A stretch of DNA of 64,000 nt from positions 1-64,000 of the forward strand of contig CBIHRS010000012.1 in NCBI GenBank assembly GCA_966212505.1. The letters run 5' to 3'. Below, piece by piece: positions 1 to 7,701 of this stretch. The first letter of the stretch is position 1; each line of letters begins with the position of its first letter. The stretch comes from CAMLIZ01 sp966212505 (GTDB taxonomy: Bacteria; Pseudomonadota; Gammaproteobacteria; Burkholderiales; Burkholderiaceae_C). Made by a program: the position numbers and the translations under genes. The notes beneath the pieces are model-generated. The model had not been told where the DNA came from, ran no database searches, and saw nothing but the letters and a program-made list of their open reading frames with translations.

Positions 1-631
1 GCACCTCGCCGAGCGGATGGCTGGACCACGGCACCACCGGCTTGTCGTGGTGGCCATCGAACGGGCCGTTGTACAGCCGCTTGGGCTCGAGAAAGATCAC
101 CGGGTCGTCGCACTCGATCGCCGAGATCAGCAGGCCCTTGGCGTCATACGGATTGCTGGGCATCACCGTGCGCAGGCCGCAGACATGCGTGAACAGCGCC
201 TCGGGGCTCTGGCTGTGCGTCTGCCCGCCGTAGATGCCGCCGCCGCAGGGCATGCGGATGGTGATCGGCGCGGTGAAGTCACCCGCCGAGCGGTAGCGCA
301 GGCGCGCGGCCTCCGACACGATCTGGTCGGAGGCGGGATAGAAGTAGTCGGCGAACTGGATCTCGGCCACCGGTCGCAGGCCATAGGCGCCCATGCCCAC
401 GGCGATGCCGACGATGCCGCCTTCGGAGATCGGCGTGTCGAACACGCGCGTCTTGCCGTACCGCGCCTGCAGGCCTTCGGTGCAGCGGAACACGCCACCG
501 AAGTAGCCCACGTCCTCGCCGAAGATCACGACGTTGGGGTCGCGCTCCAGCATCACGTCCATGGCGGAGCGCAGCGCCTGGATCATCGTCATCGAGGTGG
601 TCTTGACCACGGTCTTGGTTCTGGTGTCCAT
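1..631 (-). CDS. bkdA2: Branched-chain 2-oxoacid dehydrogenase E1 beta subunit (3' end off window)
   Basis: Thiamine-diphosphate E1 beta subunit of the branched-chain 2-oxoacid dehydrogenase complex, which decarboxylates the oxoacids derived from Val, Leu and Ile. The minus-strand frame from ATG 631 runs open to the window edge (210 codons). It shows family landmarks: ALRSAMDVMLERDPNV near residue 20, FGEDVGYFGGVFRCTEGL around 40-57, RVFDTPISEGGIVGIAVG, and the turn segment PCGGGIYGGQTHSQSPEALF. The last visible residues, SHPLGEV, match the start of the C-terminal transketolase domain, so roughly 115 residues are missing. It lies downstream of the E1 alpha gene on the same strand, but 620 bp away instead of the usual few bases, because two palindromic repeats sit between them. 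Confidence 0.93.
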   Translation of the reverse strand, partial: MDTRTKTVVKTTSMTMIQALRSAMDVMLERDPNVVIFGEDVGYFGGVFRCTEGLQARYGKTRVFDTPISEGGIVGIAVGMGAYGLRPVAEIQFADYFYPASDQIVSEAARLRYRSAGDFTAPITIRMPCGGGIYGGQTHSQSPEALFTHVCGLRTVMPSNPYDAKGLLISAIECDDPVIFLEPKRLYNGPFDGHHDKPVVPWSSHPLGEV

Positions 632-679
632 GGCGGGTTCAGGCCTCTCTCTTTGGGGTGAGATGCAGCGGGTGGAGCG

Positions 680-926
680 GCAAGGCCGTGGGCAGCCCGG
701 CAGCGGCGGGGCTAAGCGTCTGGCGGTCGGCCCGCGGGGCCGACTCCCTTGCGCTGCTCGGACCGAAGGCTTGCGCGGGGAAACTCGCTACGCGCCCTGC
801 GGACGCTTCGCTCAAACAGTCCCCGCGGGTCAGTGCTTGATGCGCGCTGCGCGCGCCGCCTTCGGTCCTGCGCTGCTCAGCACCAGACGATACGCCCCGC
901 CGCTGCCGGGCTGCCCACGGCCTTGC
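680..926. repeat. Palindromic repeat element, copy A
   Basis: A 247-bp unit bounded by a perfect 32-bp terminal inverted repeat (680-711 against 895-926, beginning GCAAGGCCGTGGGCAGCCCG). Its core carries two blocks, 772-789 (TGCGCGGGGAAACTCGCT) and 816-849, that recur exactly and inverted in copy B. No gene is supported here; open frames in it are by-products of base composition. It lies inside the bkd locus. It looks like a MITE- or REP-type dispersed element. No transposase or clear target-site duplication is visible. Confidence 0.85.
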
Positions 927-981
927 AGAACCAGCGGTGGCAAGCCAAGAGGTATTTCCGTGCCCCGCCACCCACCGTGCC

Positions 982-1224
982 GCAAGGCTGCGAGCCCGCT
1001 GCGGCGGGGGCGCATCGGACGCCGCCGAGGAGCGCAGGGAGCACGGCCGCGCGCGGCAGCGCGCATCAAGCACTGACCCGCGGGGACTGTCTGAGCGGAG
1101 AGCGCAAAGCGCTCGCAGCGAGTTTCCCCGCGCAGGCCGTGATCCCGAGCACCGCAGGGAAGCCTCGCCAGCAGGGCGAGGCCAAGTCCGCAGCGCCCCC
1201 GCCGCAGCGGGCTCGCAGCCTTGC
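982..1224. repeat. Palindromic repeat element, copy B (inverted relative to A)
   Basis: A 243-bp unit with its own perfect 32-bp terminal inverted repeat (982-1013 against 1193-1224, beginning GCAAGGCTGCGAGCCCGC). Blocks 1057-1090 and 1117-1134 are exact reverse complements of copy A 816-849 and 772-789. The arms differ between copies A and B yet are perfectly paired within each copy. An outer 11-bp inverted repeat (670-680 against 1225-1235) brackets the pair, so 670-1235 behaves as one large palindrome. With copy A and short spacers it accounts for the whole 632-1251 gap. Confidence 0.85.
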
Positions 1225-1251
1225 CCGCTCCACCCTAAAAAAACCACTTGC

Positions 1252-2511
1252 CTAGACAAGATCACCTCCCAGCAGCTGAGCCCTCTGTGACCGCAGATGC
1301 GAAGGCATCTCCTTGTAGACGTCCTCAAACATCGAAGCTGCCCCCGCCAGATGCCCATCGGCCAGCGAGCCATGCCGCTCGGCCTCTTTCTGCGCCGCGA
1401 TCACCTCGGCCTCCAGCGCCTTCTGAGTGGCAGCCTGCTCCTCTTCGGACCACGCCCCCAGTCCGACCAGGTGCTGCTTCAGCCGGGCGACGGGATCGCC
1501 CAGCGGGAAGTGCTCCCAATCGTCGGCCGGCCGATAGCGCGACGGATCGTCGGAGGTCGAATGCGGCCCGGCCCGGTACGTGATCCACTCGATCAGCGTC
1601 GGCCCCAGGTTGCTGCGCGCCCGCTCGGCCGCCCAGCGCGAGGCCGCATACACCGCGAGGAAGTCGTTGCCGTCGACCCGAAGCGATGCGATGCCGCAGC
1701 CCACGCCGCGCTGCGCGAAGGTGGTCTGCTCGCCGCCCGCGATCGACTGGAAGCTCGAGATCGCCCACTGGTTGTTCACCACGTTGAGGATCACCGGCGC
1801 GCGGTACACATGCGCGAAGGTCAACGCGGTGTGGAAATCGGCCTCGGCGGTGGCGCCGTCGCCGATCCAGGCCGACGCGATCTTGGTGTCGCCCTTGATC
1901 GCCGATGCCATGCCCCAGCCCACCGCCTGGATGAACTGCGTGGCCAGGTTGCCGCTGATCGTGAAGAAGCCGGCCCGCTTGTACGAATACATCACCGGCA
2001 GCTGCCGCCCCTTGATCGGATCGGCCTCGTTCGAGAGCAGCTGGCAGATCATCTCCACCATCGATACGTCGTCGCGCGCCAGCAGCAGGCTCTGCTGCCG
2101 GTAGGTGGGAAAGCACATGTCGCCCGGCTCCAGCGCCAGCGCATGGGCGCTGCCGATCGCCTCCTCGCCCAGGCTCTGCATGTAGAACGACATCTTCTTC
2201 TGCCGCTGCGCGATCAGCATGCGGGCATCGAAGATGCGCGTCTTCATCATCGCCTTCAGGCCGGCGCGCAGCCGCTCGGGGGCCAGTTCTGGGTTCCACG
2301 GACCGACCGCGCGGCCTTCGTCATCGAGCACGCGGATCAGCGTGTCGGTCAGGTCGGCGGTGTCGGCGGGGGCCACGTCAACGGGCGGGCGGCGCACGGA
2401 GCCGGCAGGCGCGACGTGAAGGTAAGAGAAATCGGTGGGGTGGCCGGGTCGCCCGGTGGGTTCGGGGACGTGCAGGCGCAAGGGCTCGCGCCGCGGCAGG
2501 GGCTCAGTCAT
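1252..2511 (-). CDS. bkdA1: Branched-chain 2-oxoacid dehydrogenase E1 alpha subunit
   Basis: E1 alpha subunit of the branched-chain 2-oxoacid dehydrogenase (419 aa; bacterial BkdA1 proteins are about 400-410 aa). The thiamine-diphosphate motif is clear around residues 210-245: GDGATAEADFHTALTFAHVY, then NVVNNQWAIS. The phosphorylation-loop region HSTSDDPSRYR is also present. An upstream in-frame extension to 2874 exists but is low-complexity and overlaps psd; ATG 2511 starts a protein (MTEPLPRREPL) that matches the family. It is transcribed towards bkdA2, with the palindromic repeats in the 620-bp spacer. Confidence 0.95.
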   Translation of the reverse strand: MTEPLPRREPLRLHVPEPTGRPGHPTDFSYLHVAPAGSVRRPPVDVAPADTADLTDTLIRVLDDEGRAVGPWNPELAPERLRAGLKAMMKTRIFDARMLIAQRQKKMSFYMQSLGEEAIGSAHALALEPGDMCFPTYRQQSLLLARDDVSMVEMICQLLSNEADPIKGRQLPVMYSYKRAGFFTISGNLATQFIQAVGWGMASAIKGDTKIASAWIGDGATAEADFHTALTFAHVYRAPVILNVVNNQWAISSFQSIAGGEQTTFAQRGVGCGIASLRVDGNDFLAVYAASRWAAERARSNLGPTLIEWITYRAGPHSTSDDPSRYRPADDWEHFPLGDPVARLKQHLVGLGAWSEEEQAATQKALEAEVIAAQKEAERHGSLADGHLAGAASMFEDVYKEMPSHLRSQRAQLLGGDLV

Positions 2512-2749
2512 CCGTCGTCTCCGCGCCTGATTTTGTCGGGCGCCAGGTGGGTCGGTCGGCCGGCACTTCGCGGGTAGCGGGCGCCGGCCCGTGGCGGCAT
2601 GCCGCGGCCGGGTAAGGCCGGCACCATGCCGATGGACCAAGCCTAGCGGCTTTTGGCATGCCCGGGGCCTGCGGGAGACCCGGAGAGCGCGAAGCAATGC
2701 GCGGCGTCCGGCCCGATAAACTTCGGCGCCCAACCCGAGGACCCATCCC

Positions 2750-3595
2750 GTGCCCAATCGCTTTGCTGTGCTGCACCAATACCTGCTGCCGAAACAGGCG
2801 CTCACCGCCCTGGCCGGCAAGGCGGCCTCGGCCCAGGGCGGCTCGCTGACCACGGCGGTGATCCGCTGGTTCATCGGCCGCTACGGCGTGCGCATGGACG
2901 AGGCAGCCGATCCCGATCCGGCCCATTACAAGACCTTCAACGAGTTCTTCACCCGGCCGCTGAAGGCCGGCGCCCGCCCGCTCGCGCAGGCCGACCTGAT
3001 CTGCCCGGTCGACGGCGCGATCAGCCAATACGGCGCGATCGAGCGCGACCAGCTGTTCCAGGCCAAGGGCCACCACTACTCCACCACCGCACTGGTCGGC
3101 GGCGACCGCAGCCTGGCCGCGCAATACGACGACGGCCACTTCTGCACCATCTACCTGGCGCCGCGCGACTACCACCGCATCCACATGCCGTGCGACGGCC
3201 GGCTGCTGCGCATGATCCACGTGCCGGGCGACCTGTTCTCGGTGAACCCGCTCACGGCGCTGCACGTGCCGGGCCTGTTCGCGCGCAACGAGCGCGTGGT
3301 GTGCGTGTTCGAGGGCGCGCAGGGCCCGTTCGTGATGGTGCTGGTGGGCGCCACCATCGTCGGCAGCATGGCGACCGTGTGGCATGGCGTGGTGAACCCG
3401 CCGCGCGTGAAGGACGTGCGCGAGTGGACCTATGCCGACAAGCCGGTGCAGTTGAAGCAGGGCGACGAGATGGGCCGCTTCCTGCTCGGATCCACGGTGG
3501 TGATGCTGTTCCCCAAGGGCCCGCTGCGCTTCAATGCCGACTGGCGGCCCGAGCGCACCGTGCGTCTCGGCGAGGCGATGGCGCAGCGCGCGTAA
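2750..3595 (+). CDS. psd: Phosphatidylserine decarboxylase proenzyme
   Basis: Makes phosphatidylethanolamine from phosphatidylserine at the inner membrane. The 281-aa product contains NEFFTRPLK (about 63-71), CPVDGAISQYG, the conserved DYHRIHMPCDG segment with its histidine, FSVNPLTA, and the self-cleavage motif LGST at residues 246-249, where Ser248 becomes the pyruvoyl group. The start is a GTG at 2750; I see no better ATG upstream in frame. It is divergent from bkdA1 with about 240 bp between starts. After its stop come two small hairpins (3621-3632 and 3648-3665) without a T run. Confidence 0.96.
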   Translation: MPNRFAVLHQYLLPKQALTALAGKAASAQGGSLTTAVIRWFIGRYGVRMDEAADPDPAHYKTFNEFFTRPLKAGARPLAQADLICPVDGAISQYGAIERDQLFQAKGHHYSTTALVGGDRSLAAQYDDGHFCTIYLAPRDYHRIHMPCDGRLLRMIHVPGDLFSVNPLTALHVPGLFARNERVVCVFEGAQGPFVMVLVGATIVGSMATVWHGVVNPPRVKDVREWTYADKPVQLKQGDEMGRFLLGSTVVMLFPKGPLRFNADWRPERTVRLGEAMAQRA

Positions 3596-3755
3596 CGTCC
3601 GCTCACTGCGCAACCGGCGTGCCCAAATGGGCCCGCCGCGCCGCCATCCCCCAAGGGTTGGGGGGACCGGTGCACCCAGGTGATCGCGCACGCACGTGCG
3701 ATGTTCACCCACCCCTTCGAATCATTGTCGACATGGAGCCGCATCGCGATCCTTC

Positions 3756-3826
3756 GGCGGCGCCTTTCGTGGCGCCGCCAGCGACGCGCCGATGGACCCG
3801 CTCGCGGGTGTTCCCCCTGGTCCATC
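3756..3826 (+). other. Structured leader: two strong hairpins upstream of the PEP-CTERM gene
   Basis: A perfect 9-bp stem (GGCGGCGCC 3756-3764 against GGCGCCGCC 3771-3779, loop TTTCGT) is followed by an 8-bp stem GATGGACC 3791-3798 against GGTCCATC 3819-3826. Neither has a T tract, so they are not ordinary terminators. They sit 22-92 bp before the start codon. A regulatory role is only a guess. Confidence 0.4.
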
Positions 3827-3847
3827 CACCATGTCAGAGGAGTAGCA

Positions 3848-4558
3848 ATGATTCGTACCACCCAAGCCGGCCTGCTGAAACTCGCGGCACTGGCCCTCGC
3901 CGTCGCCGGCGCGCTGCCGGCCGCGCAGGCCTCCACCGTGACGGGCGGCAGCTCGGTGCTGACCTTTTCCGACACCGCGATCAACACCCTGTCGTTGATC
4001 TCGGTGGGCGTCAGCGCCAGCGGCACGGCTTCGACCGTGACGCCCGGCCAGGCGTTCTCCTTCCCCGTGACCATCGGCTCGTTCGACGCGAGCGATGCGC
4101 TGTCCTCGTTGAACACCGAGGCTGCAGCAGGTGTGACCCTCACGAAGGGCAGCACCACGATCACGCTCAGCGATTTCCGCATCGACGTGGCCAGCAAGAC
4201 CCTGTTCGGCGACGTGACGATCGGCGGCAGCACCACGAATGACGCCGCGATCTACAGCATCAACTCGCTCACCGAATCCATCGTCGACCCGACGCACCGC
4301 ACGCTCAACGCCTCGGGCCTGTTCCTCACGCCCACCGCCGTCACCACGCTGGGCAATGCGCTGGGCGTGCCGCCCTTCCTGCAGGGCGTGGTCGGCACGG
4401 TCGACTTCGGCACGCTGAACAACAACATCACGGTGGCCACGGCCCCGGTGCCCGAGCCCGAGACCTTCGTGCTGATGGGCGCCGGCCTGCTCGGCCTGGG
4501 CCTGAAGCTGCGCCACCGCGCACCGAAGGCCACGGCCCAGCCCGCGCTCGCTGCCTGA
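3848..4558 (+). CDS. PEP-CTERM sorting-domain protein
   Basis: Secreted, exosortase-processed surface protein of 236 aa. A Sec signal peptide covers residues 1-28 (cleavage near QAS). The middle is Ser/Thr/Gly-rich and shows no enzyme motif. The C-terminus has the tripartite PEP-CTERM signal: PVPEPETFVLMGAG (about 200-213), a hydrophobic helix, then the basic cluster LRHRAPK. ATG 3848 is preceded by GAGGAG. A longer in-frame opening to 3680 is rejected because the signal peptide would become internal. No exosortase gene is in the window, so processing must depend on a distant locus. Function unknown beyond surface or EPS association. Confidence 0.88.
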   Translation: MIRTTQAGLLKLAALALAVAGALPAAQASTVTGGSSVLTFSDTAINTLSLISVGVSASGTASTVTPGQAFSFPVTIGSFDASDALSSLNTEAAAGVTLTKGSTTITLSDFRIDVASKTLFGDVTIGGSTTNDAAIYSINSLTESIVDPTHRTLNASGLFLTPTAVTTLGNALGVPPFLQGVVGTVDFGTLNNNITVATAPVPEPETFVLMGAGLLGLGLKLRHRAPKATAQPALAA

Positions 4559-4581
4559 ACAAGCCATATGAGCTGATGCGC

Positions 4582-4613
4582 GCGGCGGCCCTGCCTTGCG
4601 GCGGGGCCGCCGC
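4582..4613 (+). terminator. Stem-loop after the PEP-CTERM gene
   Basis: Perfect 10-bp stem GCGGCGGCCC (4582-4591) paired with GGGCCGCCGC (4604-4613), 12-nt loop, 24 bp after the stop codon. There is no T run, so it may be an mRNA 3'-end stabiliser rather than a true intrinsic terminator. Confidence 0.4.
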
Positions 4614-4639
4614 GCCGCGCCACCAGAGGAGACAAACAC

Positions 4640-5569
4640 ATGCCAGCACATGGCAAGGCACGGGCTGCGGCATGCATCGCGGCCGTGTTCCTGGGCCTGC
4701 TCGCGGCCGGCGCCTGCGCCGCGGCCGAAGGCGACGAGGGCTCACCCTCGTCGGCAACCCCGCGGCGCTTCTTCCGCTTGGGCATCGCGGGCATCCATCT
4801 CAACACCCGGTCGAGCGATGCGCGCGACATCACCGGGCCGGTGCTGCGCAGCACCGACCATCCGATCCTGCCGCTGCTGGCGCCGGGCATGGATGCGTTC
4901 GGCATCCCGGCCAACAGCCGCGTCGACGTGCGCGACGGCTTCTCGGTGTTCGGCAGCGTGGGCCAGTTCCTCGACGACCACTGGGCAATCGAGGGGCTGG
5001 TGCTGGCGTGGCCGTTCAAGCACGACGTGGTGGGCACCGGCACGATCGCGCACCTGGGCAAGGTGGCCACCGTGAAGCAGCTGCCGCCCACGCTGATCCT
5101 GCAGCGCTACTTCAACGACTTCGATGCGGCATGGCGGCCGTCGCTCGGCATCGGCATCAACTACACCCGCTTCTTCGAGGCACGCGCCACGCCCGCGCTC
5201 GAGGCCTACACCGGCGGGCCCACGAGCATCAAGATGAAGCCCTCGTGGGGCCTGGGCGTGTTCGCCGGCCTGCAGCATCGGCTCAGCGACAGGTTGCACA
5301 TCAACCTTACGCTGGGTTACGTGAACGTGCGCACCACGGCCACGATGATCACGCGCGACACGATGCTCAGCGGCTCGTCGCCGGTGCTCTATGACTATCC
5401 GTACCCGGTGAACCAGATCCCCACCGATCCAGTCAGCCGCGAAGCGATGGACAACCTGGTGCGCCAGGTCGCCGCCCAGCGCGGCGGCAGCCTCGGCACC
5501 TTCGAACGCCAGATCGATACGAGACTGAATCCGTATGTCGTCCTGCTCAGCATGGGTTATTCCTTCTAG
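4640..5569 (+). CDS. OmpW family outer-membrane beta-barrel protein
   Basis: A 309-aa outer-membrane protein. Signal peptide about residues 1-30 (hydrophobic stretch then ACAAAEG). The body alternates short hydrophobic strands and loops, with OmpW-type elements WAIEGLVLAWPFKHDV, LPPTLILQRYF, RPSLGIGINYTRFF and SWGLGVFAGLQH. It ends in Phe (SMGYSF), the expected BamA recognition residue. It is longer than E. coli OmpW (about 212 aa) because of an inserted loop near 245-295 (YPYPVNQIPTDPVSREAM). OmpW proteins form narrow hydrophobic channels; the substrate here cannot be told. RBS GAGGAG lies upstream of ATG 4640. Confidence 0.85.
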   Translation: MPAHGKARAAACIAAVFLGLLAAGACAAAEGDEGSPSSATPRRFFRLGIAGIHLNTRSSDARDITGPVLRSTDHPILPLLAPGMDAFGIPANSRVDVRDGFSVFGSVGQFLDDHWAIEGLVLAWPFKHDVVGTGTIAHLGKVATVKQLPPTLILQRYFNDFDAAWRPSLGIGINYTRFFEARATPALEAYTGGPTSIKMKPSWGLGVFAGLQHRLSDRLHINLTLGYVNVRTTATMITRDTMLSGSSPVLYDYPYPVNQIPTDPVSREAMDNLVRQVAAQRGGSLGTFERQIDTRLNPYVVLLSMGYSF

Positions 5570-5600
5570 CGCAGCCGGCGCCGCCGTGCTGCCGCCGCCG

Positions 5601-6629
5601 ATGAAAGCCTGGGACCGTGCGCCGCGCGAGCCCACGGCCGCCACCTATGAATCGGTGCTCGCGCTGGTGCGGCTGCTGATGCGGCGCGGCGTGCCGGCCG
5701 CCGAGATCGCGCAGGCCACCGGCCTCGCGCTCGATGCGATCCACCATCCCGATGCGCGGGTGCCGCTGTCGCAGCTTGAGCGGCTGTGGGTCTTCGCGTC
5801 GCAGCGGCTGCAGAACCCGGGCATCGCGCTGGAGCTGCATTCGCACTATCCGGAGAACAAGCTGCACTTCGTCGCGCACCTGGGCATGCGCTGCCCGACG
5901 ATGCGCTCGGCGATCGAGCATTGGCGCAAGTACGCGGCGCTGGTGGCCGAGCCCGACGAGGTCGACTACGTGGTCGAAGGCAGCACCGCCCGTTTCCGCT
6001 ACCGCTGCAACGATCCGCGCTACGAGTCGCGCTGGTTCGCCGAGCATTTCCTGTCGCTCGCGGTCTGGTTCGCGCGCAACTTCACCGGCGTGGAGATCGA
6101 GCTGAAGGCGGTGCGCATGATGCACCCCGACCCGCGCTGCGCCGAGGCCTATGCGCGCGCCTTCGGCCCGGTGCCGGTGGAGTTCTGGGCGATGGAGAAC
6201 AGCGTGGCCTTCGATGCGTCGGCGCTCGACCTGCCCTTCCGCACCGCCGACCGCTACCTGCACCACTTCCTCAGTGCGCAGGCCGAGGAGCTGAAGCAGT
6301 TGCACGAACGCGGCGCGCCGATCGAGAACCGCGTGGTCTGCGCGATCGCGATGCTGCTGGCCAAGGGCGAAGACGTGGGGCTGCACAGCGTGGCCGCCGC
6401 GCTGCAGCTCTCGGCGCGGCGGCTGCAGCTGGCGCTCGAGGCCTCGGGCCAGCGCTTCCGCGACCTGCTCGACCAGGTGCGGCGCGAAACCGCCACGCGC
6501 TATCTCAAGCGCGGCCTGTCGATCTCGCAGGTGGCGCTGCTGCTGGGCTTCTCGGAGCCCAGTGCATTGCAGCATGCGTTCAAGCGCTGGTATGCCACCA
6601 GCCCGGGGAATTTCCGCGACAGCCAGTAG
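5601..6629 (+). CDS. AraC family transcriptional regulator (arabinose-binding-like N-terminus)
   Basis: A 342-aa regulator with two parts. Residues about 20-210 match the Arabinose_bd/OruR-type ligand domain (LAHLGMRCPTMRSAIEHW-like core, seen here as VAHLGMRCPTMRSA). Residues about 240-335 are an AraC double helix-turn-helix (LSARRLQLALEASGQRFRDL, then SISQVALLLGFSEPSALQ). I start it at ATG 5601; an in-frame opening from 5535 would overlap the OmpW gene by 35 bp. Proteins of this build often control catabolism of lipids, amino acids or aromatics. The target here is unknown; the upstream OmpW gene is one candidate. Confidence 0.85.
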   Translation: MKAWDRAPREPTAATYESVLALVRLLMRRGVPAAEIAQATGLALDAIHHPDARVPLSQLERLWVFASQRLQNPGIALELHSHYPENKLHFVAHLGMRCPTMRSAIEHWRKYAALVAEPDEVDYVVEGSTARFRYRCNDPRYESRWFAEHFLSLAVWFARNFTGVEIELKAVRMMHPDPRCAEAYARAFGPVPVEFWAMENSVAFDASALDLPFRTADRYLHHFLSAQAEELKQLHERGAPIENRVVCAIAMLLAKGEDVGLHSVAAALQLSARRLQLALEASGQRFRDLLDQVRRETATRYLKRGLSISQVALLLGFSEPSALQHAFKRWYATSPGNFRDSQ

Positions 6630-6729
6630 CGTCAACCGCGCCCTACACGCAGACGCGCCGCTCGCTGATGTCCGGCGAGCGCCCGCAAGGGTGGAATGAC
6701 CATCTCGTTGTTCTCAACAGGAGATGGAC

Positions 6730-7266
6730 ATGAACGAAGACAGACCTTCCGCCAAGGGCGAACCGCGCCGCGACGCCAACCGCGACCCGATCAGCGGCGC
6801 ACCGGGTGCGCACCCGGTCGGCACCGGCGTGGGCGCCGTCGCCGGCGGACTGGCTGCCGGCGCGGCAGCGGGCACCGTGGCCGGCCCGGTGGGCACGGCC
6901 GTGGGTGCCGCCATCGGCGCCATCGCCGGTGGCCTGGCCGGCAAGGGCGTGGCCGAGATGATCGACCCGACCGCCGAAGACACCTACTGGCGCAACAACT
7001 ACGCCAGCCAGCCCTACATCAGCACCGGCTACAGCTACGAAGACTACGGCCCCGCCTATCGCTATGGCGTGAGCTCGTATCCGAAGTACGAGGGCCGCGA
7101 CTGGAACGACGTGGAGTCCGACCTCGCCACCGGCTGGGACACGGCCAAGGGCCAGTCGCGCCTGAAGTGGGATGACGCCAAGCTCGCGACCCGCGATGCC
7201 TGGCATCGCGTGAAGGACACGGTCGAGCGCGCCATGCCGGGCGACGCCGACGGCGACGGCAAGTAA
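6730..7266 (+). CDS. Glycine-zipper domain protein, unknown function
   Basis: A 178-aa protein with a polar, charged N-terminus (about 1-28), then a long Gly/Ala zipper (about 33-80; repeated GAVAGGLAAGAAAG-type motifs) that could form tightly packed membrane helices, then a Tyr-rich stretch (SYEDYGPAYRYG) and an acidic, amphipathic tail resembling stress-response (CsbD/YgaM-like) proteins. No catalytic motif. ATG 6730 is chosen over 6724 because AGGAG (6719-6723) is 6 nt from it but abuts the earlier ATG. It directly precedes the convergent stressosome operon, so a stress role is plausible but not shown. Confidence 0.75.
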   Translation: MNEDRPSAKGEPRRDANRDPISGAPGAHPVGTGVGAVAGGLAAGAAAGTVAGPVGTAVGAAIGAIAGGLAGKGVAEMIDPTAEDTYWRNNYASQPYISTGYSYEDYGPAYRYGVSSYPKYEGRDWNDVESDLATGWDTAKGQSRLKWDDAKLATRDAWHRVKDTVERAMPGDADGDGK

Positions 7267-7284
7267 GCCTGTTCCCGCCCTGTG

Positions 7285-7701
7285 TCAGGTGGGCGCCTTG
7301 CGGGGCGCCCACTGCCTCAGCCGCACCGTGGTGCCGCGGCCCGGCTCGGATTCGATCTCGAATTCGTCGACCAGCCGCTTGGCACCCGGCAGGCCCAGGC
7401 CCAGCGTGCCCGCGGTGGAGTAGCCGTCCTGCATCGCCCGTGCGATGTCGGGGATGCCGGGGCCATCGTCCATCGCGGTCACGCCCACACCATGCCGCGA
7501 GCGTTCGCGCAAGGGCTCGACCCACAGTGCGCCACCCAGCGCATGCGCCAGCATGTTGCGCGCGATCTCGGTGGCGGCAATGGCCAGCGCCTCGGTCGCG
7601 GTGGACGACAGTCCCTGCCGTGTGCATGCTTCGCGCACACAGCGGCGGGCCACCACGAGGTCGGACTCGTCGCGCACCGGCACCCGCACGCGCTGCGTCA
7701 T
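7285..7701 (-). CDS. RsbT/RsbW-like GHKL ATPase (anti-sigma regulatory factor), distal copy
   Basis: A 138-aa serine-kinase or anti-sigma-factor type ATPase. N-box AATEIARNMLAHA (about 43-55), G1 box DDGPGIPD (about 78-85), and GLGLPGAKRLVDEF (about 101-114) are intact. It closely resembles the RsbT-like protein at 9325-9726 and is probably a paralogue from the same operon. It is the last gene of the rsb operon and its start overlaps the histidine kinase stop by 4 bp. It may phosphorylate a STAS partner, or bind a sigma factor or response regulator; no STAS antagonist follows it. Confidence 0.85.
   Translation of the reverse strand: MTQRVRVPVRDESDLVVARRCVREACTRQGLSSTATEALAIAATEIARNMLAHALGGALWVEPLRERSRHGVGVTAMDDGPGIPDIARAMQDGYSTAGTLGLGLPGAKRLVDEFEIESEPGRGTTVRLRQWAPRKAPT

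Noticed and set aside
639..1373. Several small open frames within the bkd spacer (for example 639-1373 minus and 749-1255 plus)
   Set aside because: They are translations of the palindromic repeats, differ between strands only by orientation, and have no RBS or family.
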